Positions 35,885 to 43,872 of a stretch of DNA of 64,000 nucleotides are shown piece by piece. Source of the stretch: Brevibacterium luteolum (GTDB lineage Bacteria > Actinomycetota > Actinomycetes > Actinomycetales > Brevibacteriaceae); assembly GCF_013004595.1 (NCBI RefSeq), contig NZ_JABEMC010000010.1, forward strand, positions 1 through 64,000, written 5' to 3'. The first letter of the stretch is position 1, and each line of letters opens with the position of its first letter. The notes under the pieces were generated by a model, which searched no databases, was not told the DNA's origin, and worked only from the letters and a program-made list of their open reading frames with translations. The translations under genes were made by a program, and so were the position numbers.

Positions 35885-36814
35885 TCACCAGGTGGCGCCG
35901 GGATGCTGGCGGGCGAGCACCTGCATCTCGGCGAGGATGTAGCCCAGGTGCGGTGAGTGCAGGCCGAAGCGTCCCTGCCCGCGCGCTGGCGGGATCTCCG
36001 GGACGCTCAGCGTCGCGGTCTCAAGGATCTCGGCCAGCTGGGCGTCGAACTCCTCTCGCAGGCCAGCCGCACTCACGGCCACTCCGGAGTCGATGAGGTC
36101 GGCGAACGGGCTGTCGTCGAACAGCTCGTCGACATACGGCCACATCATCTCCAGGCCGGCCTGCATGCGGCGGTGGGATTCCTCGGTGCCGTCACCGAGC
36201 CGCACGGTCCACATGCTGGCGTGTTCGACGTGGTAGTCGACTTCCTTGATCGACTTCGCCGCCACTGCGGCGAGGAACTCGTCGGTCGAGTCGAGCAGGC
36301 CGCGGTAGAGCAGCTGCTGGTACAGGCTGGTGAGCAGCACCTTGGCGATCGTCTGCCCGAAGTCACCGTTGGGCTGTTCGACGAGGGCGCAGGAGCGGAA
36401 TTCGGACTCGTCGCGGAAGTAGGCGAGTTCGTCCTCGGTCTTGTCCAGGCCGCGACCGGCGTACTGCAGGAACATCCGCGCAGCCCCGAGCTGGTCGAGC
36501 GCGATGTTCGTCAGCGCGATGTCCTCTTCGAGTTCAGGTCCCTTGGCGACGAGCTCCCCGAGGCGCTGGGCGGTGATGAGCGCGTCGTCGCCGAGCATGA
36601 GGGCGTAGCGGGCGACGTCCTCACTCGGCACGGAGGTGATCGTCGCCGTCAGCGGGACGCCGGCGCCAGGCAGCAGCGGGTCGACTTCGAGTTCGTCGCC
36701 GACAGTCGGCATGCCCTGGGCTGCCGGCTGGACAGGCGGTGCCGGTTCGACTGTCTCGTAGTCCTCCGGGGCGTGCGCTTCGGCCTCAGGAGTGGGGTTG
36801 GTCTCGGTGCTCAC
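35885..36814 (-). CDS. paaC: Phenylacetyl-CoA epoxidase structural subunit PaaC
   Basis: This 309-residue ferritin-like partner of the catalytic PaaA subunit contains GDDALITAQRLGEL, EEDIALTNIALDQLGAARMFLQYAG and the KEVDYHVEHASMWTVRLGDGTEESHRRMQ stretch typical of PaaC. The GTG at 36814 overlaps the paaB stop (GTGA). The first 45 residues are an acidic Pro/Glu-rich extension not seen in E. coli PaaC. Confidence 0.92.
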   Translation of the reverse strand: MSTETNPTPEAEAHAPEDYETVEPAPPVQPAAQGMPTVGDELEVDPLLPGAGVPLTATITSVPSEDVARYALMLGDDALITAQRLGELVAKGPELEEDIALTNIALDQLGAARMFLQYAGRGLDKTEDELAYFRDESEFRSCALVEQPNGDFGQTIAKVLLTSLYQQLLYRGLLDSTDEFLAAVAAKSIKEVDYHVEHASMWTVRLGDGTEESHRRMQAGLEMMWPYVDELFDDSPFADLIDSGVAVSAAGLREEFDAQLAEILETATLSVPEIPPARGQGRFGLHSPHLGYILAEMQVLARQHPGATW

Positions 36815-37161
36815 AGGTGCGGCACCCCCTCGGCGCGGGTGTAGAAGGTCGGGTGGCGGTAGACCTTGTCGGCGGCCGGTTCGAAGTAGGAGTCCTTCGA
36901 GTCCGGTTCCGAGGCGGTGATCTGCTCGCTCGGCACGACCCACAGCGACACGCCTTCGCTGCGGCGGGTGTAGAGGTCGCGGGCGTTGGCCAGGGCCATG
37001 CGTGCGTCAGCGGCGTGCAGGGAGCCGGCGTGGACGTGGGAGAGGCCGCGATTGGGGCGGATGAAGACCTCCCACAGCGGCCAACCGCCGGTCGGCGTGC
37101 TGCCTGCCGAGGAGCCGTTGGTGGTGTTCTCCGTGCCCGAGGCGGTGGTCGGGTGGGTCAT
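36811..37161 (-). CDS. paaB: Phenylacetyl-CoA epoxidase subunit PaaB
   Basis: This 116-residue small bridging subunit of the epoxidase has WPLWEVFIRPNRGLSHVHAGSLHAADARMALANARDLYTRRSEGVSLWVVPSEQITAS, the PaaB core. ATG 37161 lies one base after the paaA stop. The N-terminus carries TTASGTENT, another instance of the ACCGCCTCGGG DNA motif. Confidence 0.93.
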   Translation of the reverse strand: MTHPTTASGTENTTNGSSAGSTPTGGWPLWEVFIRPNRGLSHVHAGSLHAADARMALANARDLYTRRSEGVSLWVVPSEQITASEPDSKDSYFEPAADKVYRHPTFYTRAEGVPHL

Positions 37162-37162
37162 A

Positions 37163-38173
37163 TCAGCTGGCCTCCTGGTAGGCGTCGGCGGCGCGACGGG
37201 ACTGCTTGGCGGCGTACGCGGTGGCGGCTTCGCGCACCCATGCGCCGCCTTCATGGGCGGCTCTGCGGTTGGCGATGCGCAGGTGGTTGGATGGTCCGCG
37301 GCCCTTGAGGACCTCCTTGAACTCCGTCCAGTCGATCTCGCCGAAGTCGTAGTGGCCGCGCTCGTCGTTCCACTTCAGGTCCGGATCCGGCAGGGTCAGG
37401 CCGAGGACCTCGGACTGCGGGACGGTCATGTCGACGAACCGCTGGCGCAGCTCGTCGTTGGAGAAGCGCTTGATATTCCACGCCATCGACTGTGCCGAGT
37501 TCGGAGAGTCGGCATCCGGTGGGCCGAACATCATGAGCGAGGGCCACCACCAGCGGTTGACGGCGTCCTGGGCCATGGCCTTCTGCGCCTCGGTGCCGTG
37601 GGAGAGTTCGTAGAGGATCTCGAAGCCCTGGCGCTGGTGGAAGGACTCTTCCTTGCAGATGCGCACCATCGACCGGGCGTACGGGCCGTAGGAGGCGCGG
37701 CACAGCGGCACCTGGTTGCAGATCGCGGCACCGTCGACGAGCCAGCCGATCGCACCCATGTCCGCCCAGGTGGGGGTGGGGTAGTTGAAGATCGAGGAGT
37801 ACCGGGCGGTGCCCTCGATGAGCTGCTCGGTCATGGTGTCGCGGTCGATGCCAAGCGTCTCGGCGGCCGAGTAGAGGTACAGGCCGTGGCCGGCTTCGTC
37901 CTGGACTTTGGCCATGAGGATCGATTTGCGCTTCAGACTCGGGGCGCGGGTGATCCAGTTGCCCTCGGGCTGCATGCCGATGATCTCGGAGTGGGCGTGC
38001 TGGCCGATCTGCCGGATGAGGGTCTTGCGGTAGGCATCGGGCATCCAGTCGCGCGGCTCGATCCGGCCTTCGGCGGCGATCCGGGCGTCGAATTCGGCCT
38101 GCGCCTCGGTGGTGTCGGGCTGGCCGTCCTGGGTGGGTACGGCAGTGGGTGCCGGGCGGTCTGCGGTGTGCAT
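37163..38173 (-). CDS. paaA: Phenylacetyl-CoA epoxidase catalytic subunit PaaA
   Basis: This 336-residue di-iron oxygenase epoxidises the aromatic ring of phenylacetyl-CoA. Iron ligands are visible in [17 protein letters not shown] and [12 protein letters not shown] (the E..H pairs), with the early Glu near [18 protein letters not shown] precedes ATG 38173. It is the first gene of paaABCDE-paaG; a TetR-type palindrome sits 26 bases upstream of the start. Confidence 0.95.
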   Translation of the reverse strand: MHTADRPAPTAVPTQDGQPDTTEAQAEFDARIAAEGRIEPRDWMPDAYRKTLIRQIGQHAHSEIIGMQPEGNWITRAPSLKRKSILMAKVQDEAGHGLYLYSAAETLGIDRDTMTEQLIEGTARYSSIFNYPTPTWADMGAIGWLVDGAAICNQVPLCRASYGPYARSMVRICKEESFHQRQGFEILYELSHGTEAQKAMAQDAVNRWWWPSLMMFGPPDADSPNSAQSMAWNIKRFSNDELRQRFVDMTVPQSEVLGLTLPDPDLKWNDERGHYDFGEIDWTEFKEVLKGRGPSNHLRIANRRAAHEGGAWVREAATAYAAKQSRRAADAYQEAS

Positions 38174-38198
38174 CGTTGCTCCTCTGCAGATCAGAATT

Positions 38199-38216
38199 AC
38201 TGACCATTTGTTCAGA
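38199..38216. promoter_or_regulatory. Predicted PaaR operator, paaA promoter
   Basis: ACTGACC-ATTT-GTTCAGA is an imperfect palindrome matching the sites before paaI (39844) and paaZ (46028). It lies 26 bases upstream of the paaA start. The TetR-family gene downstream of paaK is the probable ligand-responsive repressor. Confidence 0.6.
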
Positions 38217-38584
38217 TAATAGTAACCGGTGTGACGTGGGCCTCGCAAGACTGGGTTTCGGGCACGTTCGTCAACAGCTCTCCGGCGGACCCGATCCTTG
38301 CCGAGCAGACGCGGCTGACCCGTCGGGAATCCCGAGAGATTCGCCCCGACTGCTACATTCGGGGTAGCCGTTGCCGCGGCCGCCGCCCCCAAACCACCAT
38401 TGGTTCGTACCGACGTCGAGGACGCTTAAGCGCTCCAAGAGGGTGACAGGACCCTTGATCACCCACGGGGTCTTCTACTAGCCGCATCCGCCGCTACCAG
38501 GCAGACCGCGAGGCGGGCGACAGGGTATTTGTGACAACCGTCGCTGCACGCCACTGGTCATGAGTGCGCCTGCCACCGCGATGA
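38217..38584. other. Intergenic stretch without a recognisable gene
   Basis: About 370 bases between the paaA promoter and the 3' end of the Abi gene. No open frame shows family resemblance or a ribosome site, and I see no RNA gene, repeat or IS end. Confidence 0.5.
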
Positions 38585-39502
38585 CTATCGCGCCCAGAGC
38601 GCGAGGTTCGCCCAGCCCTCAGGGGCTCCCGTTCGCGCCAGCGGGACGATCTCGTTGTCGGGGTAAGTACGTAACAGCGCCGGCAAATGCTCCGCCGACG
38701 AGAGGCCGAGTTCCCGGTGCAAGTACTGGATCAGCGTGAGTTGGCCGAAAGCCCGGTTCATTCCCCCAGCCACCGGAATCAGCCGCCGGTCGTCGCTCAG
38801 CTTGGGTTTGATGTCGTAGACGCGGTTAAACATCCGAGCATGATGTGCCGCGTAGTTACGTACGATATTCAGCGATTTCAACCAAGACTCAAGCTGCGGG
38901 GCTTTCAGCTGACATTGGTCAGCGATGCGGTTGCGGACGATATTCGGCGACATGCCGTACAGGTGGGAAAGCATACCCCAGTCCATAATTTCCACTGCAG
39001 CCCAGATGGGCATATCCCCGCTGTATTTTGCTTTGTGATGAGCGACGAAGTCTTCTCTGGAAGCCTTCAAAGCAGCTGTGTATTTTCCTAGCCAGACTTC
39101 ATGCATACTGCGGCCGTCGTTGCGTCGCTGACGTGCACGCGGGGCTAAGAGGTTTACGGACAGGTGGACCAGCGGATCGATACGCCCCAGTTCGTATCCG
39201 AGCATGGCTCGAACGGCCAGCTCGACTCGGTCCAGCTCGTTGAACACAGCATGCCGCAACCGCTCGTCAAACCCATAGAGCGCAATAACCAAGTCGAACG
39301 ATGCGCCATCGACGAACTCGTCTAGCGCCTCGCCTGTGGCTGGGGCAAAGCGGCGCATCGGATACCAATATCCCGACAAACGATAGTAGTTGAGCCGAGT
39401 CAGAAGGTGCTCGGCACGAACTGGGTCCTCGACACGCATCCCACGCGAACGCAGCAGCTCGACCTGCTCTGCGTACGTTTTGAACTGCTTCGCCAGAGTC
39501 AC
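38585..39502 (-). CDS. Abi_2-family abortive infection protein
   Basis: This protein resembles AbiD/AbiF (Abi_2, PF07751 type). The N-terminus KTYAEQVELLRSRGMRVEDP and the NYYRLSGYWYPMRRF motif are characteristic, and the C-terminal half has a HEPN-like R-x4-H element in NIVRNYAAHHARMFNRVY, a possible RNase site. GTG 39502 is chosen because an extended ribosome site AGGTGATC lies eight bases upstream, giving 305 residues; upstream GTGs at 39514 and 39550 are weaker. It is less GC-rich than the paa genes around it and is probably acquired. Role: phage defence by growth arrest, inferred from the family. Confidence 0.85.
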   Translation of the reverse strand: MTLAKQFKTYAEQVELLRSRGMRVEDPVRAEHLLTRLNYYRLSGYWYPMRRFAPATGEALDEFVDGASFDLVIALYGFDERLRHAVFNELDRVELAVRAMLGYELGRIDPLVHLSVNLLAPRARQRRNDGRSMHEVWLGKYTAALKASREDFVAHHKAKYSGDMPIWAAVEIMDWGMLSHLYGMSPNIVRNRIADQCQLKAPQLESWLKSLNIVRNYAAHHARMFNRVYDIKPKLSDDRRLIPVAGGMNRAFGQLTLIQYLHRELGLSSAEHLPALLRTYPDNEIVPLARTGAPEGWANLALWAR

Positions 39503-39843
39503 TAGCGGGATCACCTTTTCAGCAAACGAAGACCGGCCCTGGACTCCCACCGAAGTGGGCAGCGGAACCGGTCATGTTACTTGGGATTTTACCGCAACTG
39601 ATGCGCACGAGACCACCTGCCGCTGAAACTCTTGGACAGTGTCAGAACCGGGCCGCGACTCCAGCCGATCACATCGCGAAAAGTTCGCACGTTCGCCTGT
39701 CACCACCACAGCCTTCCGATCCGCACCTACACCGCCCCGCAGTTACAGCTAGCATCACACTCAGATTCGCTCGCTGCATCCCACCGGATCTTGAGACATT
39801 TCGCCCGTGTGGTTGACAGCACAGTCCTCGAGGGTGGACATTT
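39503..39843. other. Intergenic stretch upstream of paaI
   Basis: About 340 bases with no recognisable gene. A CCCAC-CGAA-GTGGG hairpin lies at 39545-39558, ahead of the Abi gene. It should contain the divergent promoters for abi and paaI. Confidence 0.45.
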
Positions 39844-39861
39844 AATGACCAAATGGTCGTT
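39844..39861. promoter_or_regulatory. Predicted PaaR operator, paaI promoter
   Basis: AATGACC-AAAT-GGTCGTT, with a perfect GACCA/TGGTC core, lies 29 bases before the paaI start. It shares 12 of 13 central bases (GACCATTTG.TCA on one strand) with the paaA site. Confidence 0.6.
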
Positions 39862-39890
39862 TAATCGCCGCGTGCTCAAGGAGGAGCCCC

Positions 39891-40337
39891 ATGACCGACA
39901 CTCAGCCCGCCCCTCAACTCATCGGCGGACAGGAGCACACCGGCCCCGAGGCGATGTACGCCAACGATCTGGCCTCCCGCCACCTCGGGATCAGCCTCGA
40001 TGACCACGGCGACGGTCACGCGACCTGCTCAATGACCGTGACCGAGACGATGGTCAACGGCCACGGCATCACCCACGGCGGCTACGTCTTCCTCTTCGCC
40101 GACACGACCTTCGCAATGGCCTGCAACTCCATCGGCTCGGTGACCGTCGCCTCGGGCGGGGACATCACCTTCCTGCGCCCGAGCCGCACCGGTGACACGC
40201 TCACCGCCCACGGCAGGCGGGTGGCTGCCACGGGACGCTCGGGCATCTACGACGTCGAGGTGTTCCGCGGCGAGGAGCTCATCGCCGTCTACCGCGGCCG
40301 CTCCCGCACCCTGCCGGCACCGCCGACCGGCCGCTGA
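39891..40337 (+). CDS. paaI: Hydroxyphenylacetyl-CoA thioesterase PaaI
   Basis: This 148-residue hotdog-fold thioesterase has the PaaI signature VNGHGITHGGYVFLFADTTFAMACNS, with the catalytic Asp in LFADT and the HGG helix. It hydrolyses dead-end CoA esters to release CoA. AAGGAGGAG precedes ATG 39891. It is co-directional with paaK and paaR, forming the second paa unit. Confidence 0.93.
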   Translation: MTDTQPAPQLIGGQEHTGPEAMYANDLASRHLGISLDDHGDGHATCSMTVTETMVNGHGITHGGYVFLFADTTFAMACNSIGSVTVASGGDITFLRPSRTGDTLTAHGRRVAATGRSGIYDVEVFRGEELIAVYRGRSRTLPAPPTGR

Positions 40338-40390
40338 CCTCTCCCAACCGACCCGCTCCCCTGCCGCTGAGACGAAGGAGTCCTCACCTC

Positions 40391-41761
40391 ATGGCCGACC
40401 CCACCGCCCCCTCCACGACCACCGCCTCGGGAACGGGTGCCCAGCGGCACCTCGGGCAGGCACCGGACCCGCAGACCCTCGATGCCGAGGAGCGCATGGG
40501 CCTTGATGAGCTGCGCGCCCTGCAGCTCGAACGGCTCAAGGCCAGTGTTCGCCACGCCTATGAGAACGTGGAGCACTATCGGCGCTCGTTCGCCGCGGCC
40601 GATGTGCACCCCGATGACATTCAGAGCCTGGAGGACCTGCAGAAGCTACCCTTCACCCGCAAGTCCGACCTGCGCGACAACTACCCCTTCGGAATGTTCG
40701 CTGTGCCCCGCGACCAGGTCGCCCGCATCCACGCATCCTCGGGCACCACCGGCAAGCCGACGGTCGTGGGCTACACGAACGACGACATCAACTGCTGGTC
40801 GGCGCTCATGGGCCGGTCGTTGCGGGCCGCCGGCGCCCGGCCGGGCCAGATGCTGCACAACGCCTATGGCTACGGCCTGTTCACCGGCGGGCTCGGGGTG
40901 CACACCGGTGCGGAGCGCTCCGGTTACACCGTCGTGCCGATCTCCGGCGGGCAGACCCCGCGCCAGGTGCAGCTCATCCAGGACTTCCAGCCCGAGATCA
41001 TCACCTCGACGCCGACCTACCTGCTCACGATCGCCGACGAGTTCGCCCGGCAGGGCATCGACCCGGCCGAGACCTCGCTCAGGACCGCGGTGTGCGGTGC
41101 CGAACCGTGGACCGATGGGATGCGCCGGGAGATCGAGCGGACCTTCGGCCTCGACGCCGTCGACATCTACGGCCTGTCCGAGGTGATGGGCCCAGGTGTG
41201 GCGATGGAGTGCGCGGAGACGAAGGACGGCCCGACGATCTGGGAGGACCACTTCTACCCGGAGATCGTCGATCCGTTCACCGGCGAGGTGCTGCCCGACG
41301 GCACCGAAGGCGAGCTCGTCTTCACCTCGCTGACCAAGCAGGCCACCCCGATCATCCGCTACCGCACCCACGATCTGGCCAGCCTGCTGCCGGGCACCGC
41401 GCGGCCGGCGTTCCGGCGGATGTCGCGGATCACCGGACGCTCCGATGACCTCATCATCATCCGCGGCGTCAACCTCTACCCGGCACAGGTCGAAGAGGTC
41501 ATCTTCGACTTCGAGCAGCTCAGCCCGCACTTCCAGCTCGTCCTCACCCGCCCGGGCCGCATGGATGAGCTCACCATCGAGGTCGAGGCGCGCCCGGACC
41601 TGCCGACGAGCGCCTGGCAGGCACTCGAGCGTCGGCTCGCCGCGCGGCTCAAGGAGACGGTCGGGGTGACCTCGACGGTCATCATCGTCCACCCCGATAC
41701 GCTGCAGCGTTCGGTCGGCAAGCTCAAGCGCATCATCGACCGTCGCGAGGACATCCGATAG
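40391..41761 (+). CDS. paaK: Phenylacetate-CoA ligase
   Basis: This 456-residue adenylate-forming ligase converts phenylacetate, ATP and CoA to phenylacetyl-CoA, the entry step of the pathway. The P-loop-like ASSGTTGKPTVVGYT, YGLSEVMGPG and IIRGVNLYPAQVEEVI (hinge and A10 regions, with the C-terminal VGKLKRI lysine) are all intact. The N-terminal 20 residues are a Thr/Ala/Gly tail including TTTASGTGAQ. It starts 54 bases after paaI. Confidence 0.95.
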   Translation: MADPTAPSTTTASGTGAQRHLGQAPDPQTLDAEERMGLDELRALQLERLKASVRHAYENVEHYRRSFAAADVHPDDIQSLEDLQKLPFTRKSDLRDNYPFGMFAVPRDQVARIHASSGTTGKPTVVGYTNDDINCWSALMGRSLRAAGARPGQMLHNAYGYGLFTGGLGVHTGAERSGYTVVPISGGQTPRQVQLIQDFQPEIITSTPTYLLTIADEFARQGIDPAETSLRTAVCGAEPWTDGMRREIERTFGLDAVDIYGLSEVMGPGVAMECAETKDGPTIWEDHFYPEIVDPFTGEVLPDGTEGELVFTSLTKQATPIIRYRTHDLASLLPGTARPAFRRMSRITGRSDDLIIIRGVNLYPAQVEEVIFDFEQLSPHFQLVLTRPGRMDELTIEVEARPDLPTSAWQALERRLAARLKETVGVTSTVIIVHPDTLQRSVGKLKRIIDRREDIR

Positions 41762-41833
41762 GCAGATGCGGCAGGGCGGTCGCGGTGTGCTCGCCGCGGC
41801 CGCGCAGCTGCTCTTTCGCCCTAAGATGGTGGG

Positions 41834-42439
41834 ATGACTGTGCAGACGGGGACACCGCGCCGGCGCGGCCGGCCCGGATACGACCGCGAAACGCTCATCG
41901 AGCGCTCCATCGAGATCTTCAACGAGCGCGGTTATCACGGCACATCGATGGACGCACTCGCCCGCGAGCTCGGGATCACGAAATCGGCGATCTACCATCA
42001 TGTCGGCTCGAAGGAAGACCTCCTGGAGCAGGCCATCGCCCAGGGCCTCAATCAGCTCTTCGCCGTCATCGACTCCCAGGACGCCCGCACCGAGATCTCT
42101 GCCGAAGAGCGGCTGCGAGCGGTCATCCGCCGCAGCGTCGAGGTGCTCATCACCTACCGCGACTCCGTCGCCCTGCTGCTGCGGGTGCGCGGCACCTCGG
42201 CGGCAGAGCGGCGGGCACTCGAGAAGCGCCGCGAGATCGATGAGCGCACCCGCGCACTCGTCGAGGCCGCGATCGCCGAAGGATCCCTGCGCAGCGACAT
42301 CGACCCCGGACTCATCACCCGCCTGCTCTTCGGGATGGTCAACTCGCTGACCGAGTGGTACCGGCCGCGCCCAGACCGCGACGCCGAAACCGTCGCGGAT
42401 GCCGTGGCGACGATCGCCTTCGAGGGGCTGCGGGCGTAG
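41834..42439 (+). CDS. paaR: TetR-family regulator, probable PaaR
   Basis: This 201-residue repressor has an N-terminal helix-turn-helix (IEIFNERGYHGTSMDALARELGITKSAIYHHVGSKEDLL) and an all-helical ligand domain of the TetR_C_6/PaaR sort. It lies 72 bases after paaK on the same strand, and three paa promoters in the window carry a common TetR-like palindrome. Phenylacetyl-CoA is the usual inducer of PaaR proteins. The name rests on context and is not certain. Confidence 0.75.
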   Translation: MTVQTGTPRRRGRPGYDRETLIERSIEIFNERGYHGTSMDALARELGITKSAIYHHVGSKEDLLEQAIAQGLNQLFAVIDSQDARTEISAEERLRAVIRRSVEVLITYRDSVALLLRVRGTSAAERRALEKRREIDERTRALVEAAIAEGSLRSDIDPGLITRLLFGMVNSLTEWYRPRPDRDAETVADAVATIAFEGLRA

Positions 42440-42485
42440 TCAGCGTTGCTAGGCTCGGGCTGGACACGAACTCGACGCTGACCGG

Positions 42486-43469
42486 TCACTCCCCTGGTAG
42501 CGGCAATGTCGCCAGAAGATCTGCAGGAAGCATCTGACGCAGCACATCGTTACGCTCAGACTGCTGCTGAACGAAGCTCATCACTGGCGTGTTTCCGGTT
42601 TCGGTGAGCAGGTCGATCATCGACTGCGCATCGTGCTGCAGCCGAATGTAGGCACTGCCGGTTTCGGCTCCCAAATATGCCGGGCGTCCGACCGCCTTGG
42701 CAAAAGCCTCGGCGAATCGGAGGAGCCACAATCGAGCATCTTCAGCTGACAACGACTGTGCCTGGTGCTCACGGAATACTCGCTCGCACGCAACCGAATT
42801 CAGCCAGGAGCCATCCGCGCCTCGTTCATTTGTGTAAAGACGCCCGGAGCGAGAGAAGACATCCATGCGGCTGACGTGCGGAAGGGCTTCGAGTGCGGCG
42901 ACGACATTCGCAGCCTCTGCAAGTGCGGACTCATGCGCGCTCGGAGGCGCCCATCGTCCGAGGTGGGGGTATCCGCGATCGAGTGAACGCTCCTCAGCAG
43001 ACAGGCGCGAAACAGCTGGGGGTGTCGAAACCGCGACCACGTGCACTCGATAACCGGCTGACGCGAAACGCCGCACCGTCGCCGTCACCATCACTGCGTC
43101 GCGGAAGGTTCCTTCCAGCAGGATCGAGTATCGATGCGATCTCCCGTACTCGAGCGCGCGCCGGACGAGGCCTCCTGACACCGGAGCAGTCTCGTTTGGC
43201 ATGGCGAGCGGTTCTTCCAGCGCCAGATGCCTGTACGCCGGGTGAAACTCGCGCAGGTCGTCGCAGGTGATCTCGACAAGGTCCTCGCTGCGATACTCAG
43301 CGGTCACTGCGAACTGGGCGCGTGTCTTACCAGCGGCAGGCTGGCCACCGAGGAGTATGAGGATCGGATTCCGCCGCGGCCGGTGTCCGTCGAAAAGGTC
43401 GTTCTTGACGTCACGTCCGAAGACGTGATCGAGCCACGCCTCCGACCCGACTTCGGCGCTGCCCTCCAC
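42486..43469 (-). CDS. Zeta-type toxin (UDP-sugar kinase fold)
   Basis: This 327-residue P-loop protein has Walker A GGQPAAGKT at 41-49, the catalytic Asp pair in ITCDDLREFHP (70-71), and LLEGTFRD as in zeta toxins, which phosphorylate UDP-GlcNAc and block wall synthesis. The GTG at 43469 overlaps the stop of the small upstream gene, forming the usual antitoxin-toxin order. The C-terminal 120 residues go beyond the kinase core. It lies between paaR and paaZ, foreign to the phenylacetate genes. Confidence 0.85.
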   Translation of the reverse strand: MEGSAEVGSEAWLDHVFGRDVKNDLFDGHRPRRNPILILLGGQPAAGKTRAQFAVTAEYRSEDLVEITCDDLREFHPAYRHLALEEPLAMPNETAPVSGGLVRRALEYGRSHRYSILLEGTFRDAVMVTATVRRFASAGYRVHVVAVSTPPAVSRLSAEERSLDRGYPHLGRWAPPSAHESALAEAANVVAALEALPHVSRMDVFSRSGRLYTNERGADGSWLNSVACERVFREHQAQSLSAEDARLWLLRFAEAFAKAVGRPAYLGAETGSAYIRLQHDAQSMIDLLTETGNTPVMSFVQQQSERNDVLRQMLPADLLATLPLPGE

Positions 43470-43747
43470 TAGCCGACCAGCGCCTTGATCTGATCCTTCC
43501 AGGCTGCATCTTGGGCGATGAGGACGGCCCGGTCCTCTGGATCGAGCGCACGGACCTGCTGCTTGAGCAACCTGCGTCGCGACGCCCAGAATTCGCGGTC
43601 CTCCTCGGAAGCGGAAGAGTCGCGGCGGGCGAGAAACTCTGCTGAGAGGACCGACGATGTGTGCCGGGCAACGTCATACAACATCGCTGTCGAGATGCCC
43701 GCGTAACCGCTGACAACTGTTTGTTCTGATGCTGCGCTCTGAGACAT
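43469..43747 (-). CDS. Predicted zeta antitoxin (epsilon-like)
   Basis: This 92-residue, mostly helical protein (FLARRDSSASEEDREFWASRRRLLKQQVRALDPED) has a stop codon that overlaps the zeta start. Position, size and charge fit an epsilon-like antitoxin, though the sequence is not closely like the firmicute epsilon protein. ATG 43747 follows an AGGAGG-like site (rev of 43750-43758). Confidence 0.72.
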   Translation of the reverse strand: MSQSAASEQTVVSGYAGISTAMLYDVARHTSSVLSAEFLARRDSSASEEDREFWASRRRLLKQQVRALDPEDRAVLIAQDAAWKDQIKALVG

Positions 43748-43872
43748 GGTCGGCCTCCTATCTTCGATCCCATTCTAATGGGGTGGGTTCCCAGTCAGAA
43801 CCTCGAAGCGGCAACTCGATTGAATGTGCCGTGGCGCGGCTCGGGTCTCACCGATCCGAACGTTTTCGGCAC

